DNA of 64,000 nt, taken from the NCBI RefSeq assembly GCF_021917145.1, contig NC_061080.1, positions 1,841,497 through 1,905,496 on the forward strand. Direction: 5' to 3'. The notes beneath the pieces were generated by a model. It was not told the origin of the DNA and ran no database searches. It worked only from the letters and a program-made list of their open reading frames with translations. How positions within the stretch are numbered: the stretch's first letter is position 1; every line of letters starts with the position of its first letter. The position numbers were made by a program, and so were the translations under genes. Below, in pieces: positions 1-11,711 of the stretch. Source of the stretch: Hypomesus transpacificus. Lineage: Eukaryota; Chordata; Actinopteri; Osmeriformes; Osmeridae.

Positions 1-3000
1 AGCGTGGCCTCTTTCGAAATGCTATCTGTGTAACTAGATCTCTGGCTGATTCGAATAAGGGGATTGTTTAAAGAGAAGTTTTAATAACCCCCACAAGGCT
101 GTAGTCTATATATATACCTCCACACACACCCACACCAACCATGAGGTGACCCTGCCCTGAAACTACAAACCCACCCCAAAGCCAGACACACACAAACACG
201 TGAATTCAAGATAATATCAAACAATTTCACCCAGTTCAGTGAATTGTCGTCCATTAAGGACAGCCCTATCAAATCAATATCACTGGTATGCCGTTTCCGA
301 TGTGCACAGCCTATCTGCTGCAATCTTGGTCAGTAAACAACATCCTGAAAAAAGATTACACTTGGTGTGTCTAAACTGTGGTGACACACTGCTGTAAAAG
401 TGCTTACTGTGACTGACGAGACCAGCAAACCCCATCCGCTCTGACGGCAGATGAAGAGCCCAGTATAAACCCTCCAACTCTGGCTTCTCTCCCCTCTAAT
501 TATCCCATGTGGATGATAAGATCCTGCCCCCCCCCCCCCCAGGAAAAAAAGAGAAAGAGGGAGTGGATGGAGGGGAGAATAGGAGGGGGGGGGGGGGTCC
601 AGGGACAGAGCAGCTGGTGCATAGCCTAAAACAGGGAGGGGAGAAGGGGGGGGGGAGACAAGGGGAGTGGGAGGTTCATGGTGGATCACTTTACACAGGA
701 GGGCAACAAACTGTTGGTCTGCCCTGGCCGAGAGCAACAGGACTGGGGGAGTGGGCTGGACCGATGCCCCCCCCCCCCCCCCAGAAGCGCCATTTTAGCA
801 TGGTTCAGCTAGCAATGGTGCTTTGAGTCACGCTGTCAGGGTTGAGTTAGCAGGCTGGCTGAGTCAGAACTACCCAACAAGGCTTAAACCACTTGTGTTT
901 TCAGATTATATCCTATAGGATTTAGAACTTCCATGGAGGTTTATCCAGTTAAGACAGTGGGTTCTGCTTTGTTAATGGGCGTCTTAACCAACCCACCCCG
1001 TTGTGGCTGAACCACTATGAATGTGTAGTATTGTCTGACGACCCCAGATACAGAGACAAAAGAATGGGACTCGAATACCAAGACATCAGAGTGAACCGGA
1101 TCCAAGTGAAGCAAGCTAAAACGAGGCAAAGCGGGGCAACATATCTGAGCATCAATCTGGGCTGAATAACAACATCGTCCGGGAAAATTCCACAACTTCC
1201 ACGCAAACAGTCATTTACATGCCGCTCATAGCAAACAAAAAATCCCTCAATCGCAACTCGTGGAGCTGTTACAGAGCCCTGCTCTTTCCTCCGTACAGTT
1301 TCAACCGCTAGCATGACTGAAACCTTCCCTGGTTGGTAGTGGCGACCCCAGCCACCACTGTGGCAGCGCTCCAGGATCGTATCCAATGCAGTTTCTCCTG
1401 GCTGGTTGGAGTTAGGAGAGTAAACCACTGATGAGAGCACAGTGCTGGCGGTAAACAGAACCGGGGGGCTCCTGATTGGTTGTCAGGCTGGGGTCGATGC
1501 ATGTGGTCCCGCTCCAGGGTGGTGCGGTAACAAGCAGAGGTTAGGGGGTCAAGCTACATCAGGGCCCCGCGTTGGGGAGTGTCGACAGCTAGGGGGAGGG
1601 AGCAGGGCCCAGGGCCCCCCCGAGGTAAGGGGGGGTGAACTCTGGCCACCGCTGGCCCGGGAGCAGGGTGATGTCATTACAGGGTGATGTCATTACAGGG
1701 TGTGAACAAAGTGGGGATTGGAAGGGAAGGGTTAGGGCTGGGGCACAGTTGTCATGAGGTCATGGGAACGATGGGATGTTTGAACAGTGGATGGAAGAGA
1801 GGGAGAAAACAGACCGAGGAAACTAGGACGTCCGTGTGCTTGGAACGCCCTTGGAACAGCTGGCGTAAAATAGGCGTAAAAGGCACCCACACACCCACAC
1901 ACCGTGCCTGAATTAGCCTATGACCACATTAGTACAAATCATAATGACAACTGTAACAGATGCACTCCTTCTCAGCACTTCCACACCTTACGGATCTAAA
2001 TGCACACTGCCCTCCCTGTTCGATATTAGTAGTACGCCGGGGTGTGGCCGACCGGGATAGGGAAACAGTGAACATGATGAATGTGATCTGGCCTATCTGT
2101 CAGACAATAACCCCCATTGTTCTGCACTGGCTGGAGCCCCATCAGCATAATGCCCTTTAGACCCACCCTCCAACCCCACCACCCAACACAGACACACTGG
2201 CCTCAGACACGGGCCTGAGACAGCCAGCCAGCATGGACACCGCATGGAGACACTGGCTCCAGCCAGTTGAGAGCTTTGTTGGACCATCAATTGAGTTTCC
2301 GGGCTCTCGCGAGCCAATAAAGACACAGCACTCTTGAGTCAGTGTCTGTAATTGGACATCAAATGGAGATATTGACAGGGGAACCCGTCATACAGTTGTA
2401 ATGGCATGCAGATGGTGCTGTACAAACAGAATGCCCGCGTAGCCAACAAAGCGTTACCCGATACGACGAGACGGTATTGACTGCTTTAACTGCTGCTTGT
2501 ACTGTGCAGAAAACATCAACACACATCAATATGCCTTCCTAAGAAAACCTTGACAAGCCATAAATCCTTGTGACAACAAAAGATCCCGGAGCTGCCAAAC
2601 AGTGGAAGAGTAGCGGGACTCTCTTTGTCCTCTCTGCTGCATTAGTGTGTGTCTACATGACCGCCGGGGTCTAAGCTGAGAAAAGAGCCTGAGATGCGGT
2701 ATGTGCATAGCTGTCTCATTACGTCATGCCACAGTTTATGGGAAGTATCCCTGTGCATTCCCCTGAGTGTCTGACTTCGGCTGTGCATGCGTAGCGTTAA
2801 CTTGTCCGACTGCGAAGAAGCTTCAGCACTGGATAGCAATACCCAAGACTGGCTTTATTTGACAGAACATCACATGTCCGCTGGCATGTCTCTCCCCAAC
2901 GCTAAAGTTCCCCTTTCCATTCATGCTCCCCTTTGACCTTTAGGAGGAAGTCTGACGCAGTTGGGTTCAGATTTCTATTGGGGTTGTTTTGTGTCTGCCT

Positions 3001-4736
3001 TCCTGTTCAGGGAACAAAAGGCATGCTGTGGAGAAGATACAGAGCCACCAGAGCCACGATTCTGTGAGACTTCGGCAACCGACATTCGCTCGGGCAAGCA
3101 GAGGTCTTCGGTTAAGACCATGAGGAAACAAGTGTCGCTGGTAAAGACATATAAAGTCGTCCCAGTATTTCCAGAACCCGGAAGTGACCACGCGGAGGAG
3201 GAGTGGCCCCCTTTCTGCTTCTTCACCATCTCTGGTCCCACGATTGGCCCGAGTCCCTTGGGCTTCTCTCTCTCTCGCCCTCTTCCTTCCTAGTCATGCT
3301 TCTGTCTGTGATGAGTGCACAGCCCGCTATGGGCTCAGAGAGGTCACAACAGAGATACAGACAGCCCCCCCCCCCCCCCCCGTATGGAAAACATGAACCT
3401 GTCAACATGCTTATGAGGCACCAGGAGGTTTCCCAACGTGGAACGCCGTGTATACCTACAGCTTTCGAGCATTGTGTTCAGTTAGGCAGGGTTCCATCAT
3501 CTAGGCTCCATTTTGTGTCGCTAAGTTCAGACATACGGGCTTGTTTGGGGAGCGGGGGGTACATTTTCAATGAGGTTACAGGCAAGCAATTGGCATGGTG
3601 TCAAATCGAAACCAAACTGTTGAATCAGGAAGGACTGTGGTCTTCCTTGAAGACATCAGAGCTCGATAATGGAAGTAGGTGAGTGAGCTTAGTAACCCAG
3701 CAGAGGTCCTGTTTAAGACAGTCAGCTGAGATGTAGCACTTAAATAGGATGCATAATTTAGCACTGGGATTGCCTGAAGCTACACACAGTTGTACACAGT
3801 ACGGCTCAGCACGGTTTAGTGACACACAAACTGAGGAAACTGGAGACAGAACTGGGTCTAGAGTTTGCTCAAGAGCATGACCAGAACTGTTGCAGTCTAC
3901 TTCCCCATTGGCGATATTCAAATGAATCCCCTTGCATGCAAGTTCCCTTTATGTTATGGCATTTGCAGTGTCAGTGTGAATAACACCTGTGCTGAGCTGT
4001 TATTACCCTGACAGTACAGTGACTGACACTGAATACTGTCACATTGGGCTTAAATGTCAGACACTCTATCGGGATACAGTCTCATGAAACATTAAGCCCT
4101 TTCAAATATCTCAAATCTTGTTACTTTGGATGGGTACATTTCCTTGTGCATAAATGTGTTGTCAGATTGTTCAACAGAACCTTTTTGTAGCTGGCATTTG
4201 GAAACACACACACAAGCTGTAGCAAGTGGCATAATGATGCTATTAGGACATTTGGCACCGACATGAAAATATTGTTTGCTGTTGACACATCATTGTTCAC
4301 ATCTAAATGCAAGTGGCAGACTACTCTTAGTTCCTAGAACTAACAAGGCCCATAGGAAATATAGGCCTAGCTGGGTGATTGTGTGTATGTGTGTGTGTGT
4401 GTTTTCCAAACACCCACCTGTATTATGGCCGGTGCACATACGAAGACCGTGCAGATAACACCCTGCCTGACCATAACTCATACAAAAAGACACCAGGAAA
4501 ACACTATCAAGGTGACCGTCCATAACTGCACTGATCCTCGCGCAGTGGCAGCCACAAGTGTCTAGACAGCGAACAGTGGGCGACTGGCCCTGTAAACCGG
4601 CGAAAATCATTTCGCAGTTAACCATAAATAGTTAATTGTCAACATGTCCACCAAGAGAAGTGCAACCAGTCTAGTCAATGAGTCATAGGAAATAACGGAT
4701 GTTACAATGAACTAGCAAAATGAAACTTCAACTTAC
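1..4736. other. No confident gene; probable intron or intergenic DNA
   Basis: No open frame here resembles a known protein or is flanked by convincing splice sites. The longest frame (141 codons, minus strand, 1015-1440) has no recognisable motif. Visible structure is limited to poly-C/poly-G tracts (around 529-541, 582-598 and 765-782), a 17-base tandem duplication around 1668-1700 and short GT runs. If the exon at 4737-4757 is real, most of this stretch would be its first intron. Confidence 0.4.
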
Positions 4737-4757
4737 TTGTATCGAATCGTTGGCCAT
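4737..4757 (-). CDS. Candidate first coding exon (MANDSIQ) of an unidentified leftward gene
   Basis: On the minus strand an ATG at 4757 in a good Kozak context (ACC before, G after) opens seven codons, MANDSIQ. These run directly into a perfect consensus donor, GTAAGT, at 4736-4731 (phase 0). The upstream sequence (4758 to about 4850) could be a 5' UTR. The rest of the gene would lie to the left, inside or beyond the window; I found no second exon. I do not recognise the protein from seven residues. The start lies about 1.7 kb from the start of C19orf67, which runs the other way, so the two could be a head-to-head pair. A chance ATG plus donor cannot be excluded. Confidence 0.35.
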
Positions 4758-6493
4758 GGTTGATTTTGCTGAAAGATGCTCGCTGGGTAGTCGTTCACAA
4801 GCAATGTCGTTTCACCAACAAACTCGGTAAATATGGAATTGTCCGACTCTTCCGTATTTCAATTTGTAGTATTATTGTCAATTCATCCAACTTCAATGCA
4901 AATATTTGCTCTATATCAGAAGACTCGTCGCATTGTTAATGATATCCGAACTTTTATCAACACCCTATTATTGACTCGGGGAGGTAATCCGCATTGTTTT
5001 GCCTCAACGCGCCACTGCCCAAAGGAGACTGGTCATCACAAAACCTTTTTACTTTGCTTAGTAAACAGCAAATGCGGCACAACATCCAAATTGTTACCAG
5101 TTCGGCGTCTGAAATATTTACAAATTAAAAAGATAAAACAAAACTGCTCCGTTCATTGTTCTTTCCTTGGGTGTCTGGCAATCAACAGCTAGCTTCAGCA
5201 CAAAAAAAAATAAAAAATCGGCACGACTGAATATCAACGTTTTAGGCTCCGAACATCGCTCACATGCCATAAAGAGGCGAACAACTAATGAGCTCTTTTT
5301 CGTTGCAACATCCGTGAAACATGAACACGCGTCAGTCTCCGTATCACATGCTACAAAACCCTCCTTTCAAGCCGCCGTGAGACGTTTTTCGTTAAAAACA
5401 CCGTTTGAAATATCCATCCGGTAAACTGCCGAAATCAAAAAGGAGTGTCAACGGTAAGATCTCCGTTTTTCTGTCGGTTTTGGAGGACAGAATCGCCTCC
5501 TCTATCCACGCATTGCCATTGATGGCTCGGGCGGGAGGGTACTTTTTCAGATGGAGCTGCGCGCGGTTGATGCTCGCGAATGGGTACGATAGGCAGCAGG
5601 AGCGCGCCCGAGTATCATGTGACTGTGCCCAGAACATCCATGGATTAGTAATTTCTCATTTCTTGCCCTAATAAACCAACTGTTGAATGTATTTTCTTAT
5701 TGTTCAACTTCAAACAGTATTCTTTCTTCACGCTGTATAAGCTCCTGACCTTAGAGGGTTAGGGCGGGTAATGGAGTAAAGCAACTGTGCAGTAAAACAA
5801 GGAGAAAAAAAGTTTTATACTGAAACAGTAGGTTTTCTTATTTTAGTTATAAACATTTCTGATTGAAATTACGAATAAGTGTGTGTGTTGCTGCTTGCAC
5901 CACATATGAAATACGATTCATATATGCAAAAGGCACAGCCCATGCAAATCAAAATAGGACGTTTCCTTCCAGATTCGGAATTGATGCGTGGGAAGAACGT
6001 CAGCACCACATTCAACACATTTGGACACAGCACAGTGGACGGTTGAGACGTTAACGACAAACTTGCGGTGTCCAGTTAAGTTGAAAGCAAACTGCACATC
6101 CAACTAAGATGGACATGCTCGACCTGCAGTCCAGGGGAGTTATCAATCTGTAGTTTGTACCCGAAAGTGGAACTTTTCAATGTGGACCTGTAGCCTACAG
6201 AAAGGACTGTAGCCTACAGAAAGGACTTAGGAGGATAGCTAGCTAATTACACGCTGCAGAAATTTAACAGACACGAGTTAAAGGCCCCAAAAGGTTGTTA
6301 CAGTAGCTATAGCTTACTGAATTAACCGTGTATCTGAAGGGTTAATATAATCACATAAAGTCTACTCTCATGTTCCAGATGTTCTATATTTTTTGTTAAC
6401 TTGTTAGCTAGTTTTTAACGGCTACTGTCAAATGTCAAGGTGTCCGAGTTTAAAGTGAAGTCAGAAGAAAGCACGGTGCAAGAGTTAGGGGAG
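4758..6493. other. Intergenic region between two divergently oriented starts
   Basis: This stretch separates the candidate minus-strand exon from the C19orf67 start. It contains no convincing coding exon. It includes a 19-base tandem duplication near 6190-6230 and an ATCATGTGAC E-box near 5613. It presumably holds the promoter and 5' UTR of C19orf67 toward its right end; no TATA box stands out. Confidence 0.4.
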
Positions 6494-8747
6494 ATGGACA
6501 AGAACGATCCAAAACAAGATGTAATAAAAGGTGAAAGAACTTACTCTATAACAATAGTTAATGAGACCCGAGGTAACTTAGCTAATGACCTTAGGTAAAG
6601 TTATCTATAGCTTGCTGACCATGTGCAATTGAACATTTCAGAGCCGGATAAAGACGATAGTGATGTTTTGACGCCCTCTGGTGATATGCAGTCGGATTGC
6701 AGCGCTGTAGAGATTGGGTGTGACGCTTCCAAACAGCCCTGCCAAGACATTAACGTTTTGGATGAGAAACTCCGACCTATAGAACAACAACTTAAATATC
6801 TTCTGAACAAGGCCGAAGAGGTTCAGGCGCACTTAATGCACAGGTAGGTCACTTATGTCTTATTCAGGGAGATTTGATCAACAGTAAAACATGGTGTAGG
6901 ACTAGTGTTTATTTCAACAGGCACTTACAAAGTTAGAAACTGAAGTTAAAGGTCAAATCTAGATTCATTTAACAAAACAAATGAAGTTATGTCTGTGTGT
7001 GTGTTCTTAGCAGGTGCGACCACGTGCAGAATGAGGGCTTTTCTTGTGCGGTGCCTGTGTTCCTGCGTTCCTGTCAGCCGTACTTCAGCTACCTGGAGTC
7101 CACCGCCCGAAGCTCTCAGTCCAAGCGCACCCCTCTACCCATATGTATACGCTCACAGGTCCTCAACACACCCAGAAACACATACACCCTTTGTTGAACC
7201 CCGTGCTCGTAGAAAGCACACTGACAAGAATGTGACTGTTAAATGACAGGGCCAGATTGACCGTGGAACCGAGAAGGTCAGTAATGTGTGTGTGTGTGTC
7301 GCCCACACAGCTGTTAGACTTCTCTCAGCAGCTGTGTACTCGCCTGGAGCAGCTGGTCCTCACTTATGCCCGTTACAACTTCCTGTCCCTGGTTGAGTCT
7401 GAGCCAGACAGGTACACACACATACATTTATACATTTACATTCATGGACATACACACATTCACACACACACACAAACACACAACATCCAAGTTATGTGTC
7501 TCCTACTCTCGCCCGAGGCAGCCATTTTTTGACTACTCCCCTCCATGTTTTGCAGTATCTCCCACTTCTACATAGGCTATTGTCAGATAGACAGAATCAA
7601 ACTCTCCATATTCCGGTACTGCCAGCCGACCCCCTACCTGGCAGGGGTTCATACCGGCCTGTACAAACGCATGCGCTGGAACGTAGTGAGGCCCTGCAAG
7701 GGGAAGGAGGGAGAGAGAAGAGGAGGAGAGGCCAAAGGAGAGAGAGACACAGGAAAGACAGATGGAGACTCGGAGCGAGAGACCGCATCAGTAAAAGAGT
7801 CAGCCGTCACAACAGAGTAGTGAGTACAGCTCAGCATTTATGGGTAGAGGCTGAGTAGTGACAGAGGGGGGGAAAAGAGGAAGCGAAGAAAAGATTTTTG
7901 TAAGACTAGGTCGAGCCGTATTCTGCTTTGAAATGGGAGGATATTGGGTGGTTCCGATGTTGGAATGCGCGACTTCTCTCACCTCCGGTGTGTTGTTTGT
8001 GTGTTTTGCGTGTGAGCAGCTACTTCCTGTGTTACGAGGACATCCCCAAGGAGCACACAGTGGGACGCAGCGAGGGAGAGGAGGAGCCTGTTGCCACTGG
8101 CGATGTAGTTAGGATGTGGTCCATTGGCTATTGGATCCCAACCCACCCTGACCCAGATGATATCTATGACTGGTACTCTATGTCTCTCTTTGTTAAATTG
8201 TATCTTGTTTAACTACATGCTCCTATGGTTCCTCCCTTTGGGACTTATTTAGTTTTCACAATGTGTGCTTTGTGTTTTGGTTACCCGCAATGTTTGTGGC
8301 TATCTCGTTGTTATGATCAGTGACCTATGCACTTTTGTAAAGCTCTCTTTTGGAAGTCGCTTTGGATAAAAGTGTCTGCTAAATGCATAAATGTCAAAAG
8401 TATATAGGTGTTCTTCAATACTGTACCTGCTAAGATGTAGATTACAACTACTCTGTTTAAATGTCACAATGCATCGTACACTCATATTTAGACCTATGTA
8501 TCTATACATCTATGTATGTAGATCTATACATGTCAGTTGCTCATTCAGTGTGTGTGTGTTCTCCAGGATCCTGTGCCGTGTTCCTCAGGGCCAGTATGGC
8601 AAGCTGCTGTGTCTGGGTGGGGAGGAGCCCTCTGCCTGCAGCGCCACAGACTGCCTGCTGGGGGTGCTGTTGTCACAGGAGAGGGTCAGTTTGGAGAAAG
8701 CTTCCCCCTCTGACCACACTGCTGCTGGATCACATGTTGGTATGTGA
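6494..8747 (+). CDS. C19orf67: C19orf67 orthologue (UPF0575 / DUF3314 family), function unknown
   Basis: Seven coding exons fit without frame conflict: 6494-6530, 6642-6843, 7014-7158, 7311-7411, 7556-7819, 8020-8172 and 8567-8747. All have GT-AG borders. Together they encode 360 aa, against about 358 in human. Landmarks shared with human C19orf67, in order, are the [12 protein letters not shown] segment (exon 2), [12 protein letters not shown] (exon 3), [16 protein letters not shown] (exon 4), [10 protein letters not shown] with KRMRW (exon 5), YYFLCYED and MWSIGYWIP (exon 6), and WILC with GGEEP (exon 7). Nothing firm is known of the family's role; no signal peptide or membrane segment is visible. 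Exon 5 has a charged, purine-rich insertion of about 35 residues after RPC that looks like expanded GA repeat. The exon 3 acceptor is a TAGCAG tandem. A GTATGT donor-like site near 8740 leaves a different 3' end possible. AATAAA lies at 9131-9136. Confidence 0.85.
8353..8393 (+). mobile_element. L2-clade LINE/SINE 3' tail fragment
   Basis: The stretch reading GTCGCTTTGGATAAAAGTGT, followed by CTGCTAAATG and an AAATG-type end, is the familiar 3' tail shared by UnaL2-type LINEs and the fish SINEs they mobilise. Only the tail is recognisable. It lies in intron 6 of the C19orf67 gene, in the sense orientation. Confidence 0.6.
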
Positions 8748-8957
8748 CCCGATGGTTCACGTGGGACTGGGGGGGGGATCGGATTGCTGTTGTTCTGAAG
8801 GGTTTCTATTGTGTTATGTAGAAGGTATATTTTAAGGGTTTGTGGTTGACTATTTAGTCTTTAATTTTAAATGTTGTCATGTTCACAAAAGTACTTTTTG
8901 AATTAACGTATTTTATGGTAGTGGATAATTTGTGAAAGCAACAGTGTTTTGGAAAAG

Positions 8958-8963
8958 TTTATT
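8958..8963 (-). terminator. Poly(A) signal for the minus-strand proline-rich gene (long form)
   Basis: TTTATT on the plus strand gives AATAAA on the minus strand. It is the first canonical hexamer I saw downstream of the stop at 11712 and would end a 3' UTR of about 2.75 kb. Confidence 0.5.
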
Positions 8964-11711
8964 TTCATAGAGGTAAATGCATCAAAATAATTACACAAAC
9001 ACATTTACAAATTCAAAACTTCAGGGATTATACGAGCTGCCATGATTTTGAGCCCCACAATGTGTAAAAATGCCTAAATGTCTTCCACAAAACTTTCACA
9101 GAAATTACACAAGTGGTTTTCTTCATTTTAAATAAATTACAAAATTGGTAAATTTCCGTAAATTGCAGTACTAGTATTAGTACACATTACATGTGTGTGT
9201 GTTATGTTAGTAGGTGGGTTTGTGGGTTACAAAAGTATCAGTTGTTTTCAGATATGACCAGGATAGTGTAAGGCAAATTCTGTGATTGATCTCCAAATTA
9301 GACATCAAATATTGTGTGGGGCATGGCAGCCAAAGCACACAGACCCAATTCCCTGTTCAATAGCTGAACACACATCAGAAAGGCAGGCCAAGTTGCAGTT
9401 CAATAAAACTGACAAAATAAAAAGTTATCGTCTCATTTCAATCTGCAGCTCAGATTTCAGTTAACCAATTGTATCCTTCATTTCCTAAAATGATTTGCAT
9501 CTATAAATAAAATCTTAACTCTTCATAGTTTACGATAAATCTAGATATCTCTACAGTACAAAATAAATTCCAGTGATTTCCCTTCATTGCCATGAACAGG
9601 CTCAAATTATCTGCATTTTCAATAATATGCACTACAGAAATACAAAATACTATATAATAATTACACTTAAAAATCACAGAGAATAAAAGGCCAGATTTCA
9701 CTGATACATTTGCTGTCCACCAGCTAGGGCCTAAACATGGCCGACCCCTCAAATTGGAATGTACCCGAGTTCTCTACTGGCAAGTGCCTGCCTCTTGGCT
9801 TTACTGTGAGACAGCTGTAAATTAAGACACTATGGCTAGCCTACCCTAGTTCACCCTCAGTAAAGGACATTTTGCTTGTCAAGTCCCTCGGTTCATGACT
9901 AAGCAGCGTCATCCATCCCAATGTGCTACAAAGAGTGGCTGGTCGTACCCTAGTTTTTCATGTCAAGTCCTGGTGGAACCGCTCTCACAAGATGAACCAT
10001 CATCTTAACAGCTGAAGTCCTTGTACAACCTGTCCTCCTATTTCACCATACAAAGTCTTCTTTGTAAAAACACAAGTCGTTTTCTTCGTAGTCTATGTGC
10101 CTTCATTTTATGACCTGAATGGACATGATAATGACATTAACATACTCATGATTTCATTACCACCAACACAATCCACTGAGGCAGCTCAAATTATTAATAT
10201 TTTGAGGCAAACATTTCCACACAAACGGACAGACAATATACACACAACTTAAAAACAGTGACAAACATACCACCAATTCAATACCACAATATTAGAGTTG
10301 AACAGTGTCATACTTTCCCCTCTTCAATCCTTCGCTACATCCTTACTTCCTCCTTTGGACTGGACGCATTACCCTCACAGCAGAATCGGTCCGACCCAGA
10401 GTTGAAGTGTTGTACTCAATAGAGTCATTGTGCAGCTGGACACTCTGAGCCATTCAAATCTCCCAGCTAATTTCACCCATGACTTCATATCATTCCGGCA
10501 CGCCTGTTACTACACCCATTTTGCATCTGTAACCCACAGAGAGGGGCCACCCTGGGGATACGCTCAGACGGGAAAACATGCTAGCCTTCACCAAACCAAT
10601 TCCTACAACAAATATCATTTGAACGTTATTTCCGCATCACCTTTGACCTTACTTAGAACCACATTATAGCCAATAGTGCTTGAAAACACCACCCAGGAAA
10701 AAAAAGGTCTACATTGTCAATAAATAATCATTTCAAATTCAGATCGAATAATAAATATTGCCAACGAGTGGTTTGAGCTATTAGAAGGCTTCTCCAGTGG
10801 GACACCTCCTCAGGAACAAGCCGGCCCTGTGGAGGGCAGATCGATCAACCGGAGTTCACAGCAGGCATCGAGTGACATATTCGGAGTCCATACAAAGTCA
10901 TGTGCAGTTTGTCAGCGGTATCAAAGAGGAACACAGGTCTAGTGCACACAACACTTCATGCTGAGATCGATAAATTGCAGTCATTCTATGCTGAGTCAGT
11001 AGTGAATCCTCTTCAGTGTTTGTCTATGTAATAAACAGTAGTTGTGTCCCAACGGTCAAATTACCATCACTTTTGGCTTCAGTAAAAAACAAAAAACGAA
11101 CAAGGGAGCATTCATAGCTACTATATCCTAAACACCACAATTAACCAGTGAACTAGTTTAAAGTACATGGAATGCACCGCCTTCTATTTGAACCTAATCG
11201 ATCGACTGACTTTTTGGCGCCGTTGGTGTGTGTAGTTTAGCATGGCACATTGGTTTGGCATGAAACACAGGTCCAGGACAGTAGTCAGTAGTGTGTGTGT
11301 GTGCCAAATGCATATATTAAGCCACCCATCAAACGGCTATCCTGTGTGTGTGCGCATTAGTGATATCAGTGTCGTGTATCAGTGTTGTACTTGTGGTGAT
11401 GCAGTTGTGATGGCACAAATGAGGTAATACAGGTATCGGGTTACAGTGTAAAGGGTCAACGTAGTGTTGTGTTGCAGTAGTCTAGCGTGTGAACAGCAGT
11501 GATGTGACAAACCCTAGGACCATGAAACAGTGCAGGTGTGTGCATATGAATAAAAGAGTCAAAGTTGAATCTTCCGCACGACCTTAGGTACACGTGAAAA
11601 TGTGTGCGTGTGTGTGCCACTTGTGTGTGTCACTTGTGTGTGTGTCCATCCCTGGTACCCCACCAAATAAAAAAGGTGTAACGATGTGCTTCCATGTGTG
11701 CGTAGTGACCT
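8964..11711 (-). other. Long 3' UTR of the proline-rich gene
   Basis: This AT-rich stretch has no plausible coding exon on either strand. It follows the stop codon at 11712-11714 and reaches the AATAAA at 8963-8958, so it reads as one uninterrupted 3' UTR. Its left end overlaps the putative 3' end of C19orf67, which is transcribed toward it. Confidence 0.5.
9131..9136 (+). terminator. Poly(A) signal candidate for C19orf67
   Basis: AATAAA lies about 380 bases after the C19orf67 stop codon at 8745-8747. Use of this site would make the transcript overlap the 3' UTR of the convergent minus-strand gene by roughly 200 bases. Confidence 0.4.

Noticed and set aside
1015-1440. 141-codon minus-strand frame
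   Set aside because: No recognisable motif, no flanking splice or poly(A) evidence and no family resemblance; probably a chance frame.
5340-5625. TCACATG and ATCATGTGAC E-boxes between the candidate 4.7 kb exon and C19orf67
   Set aside because: Single E-boxes this short occur often by chance, and neither adjacent gene is known to be a TFEB/MITF target.
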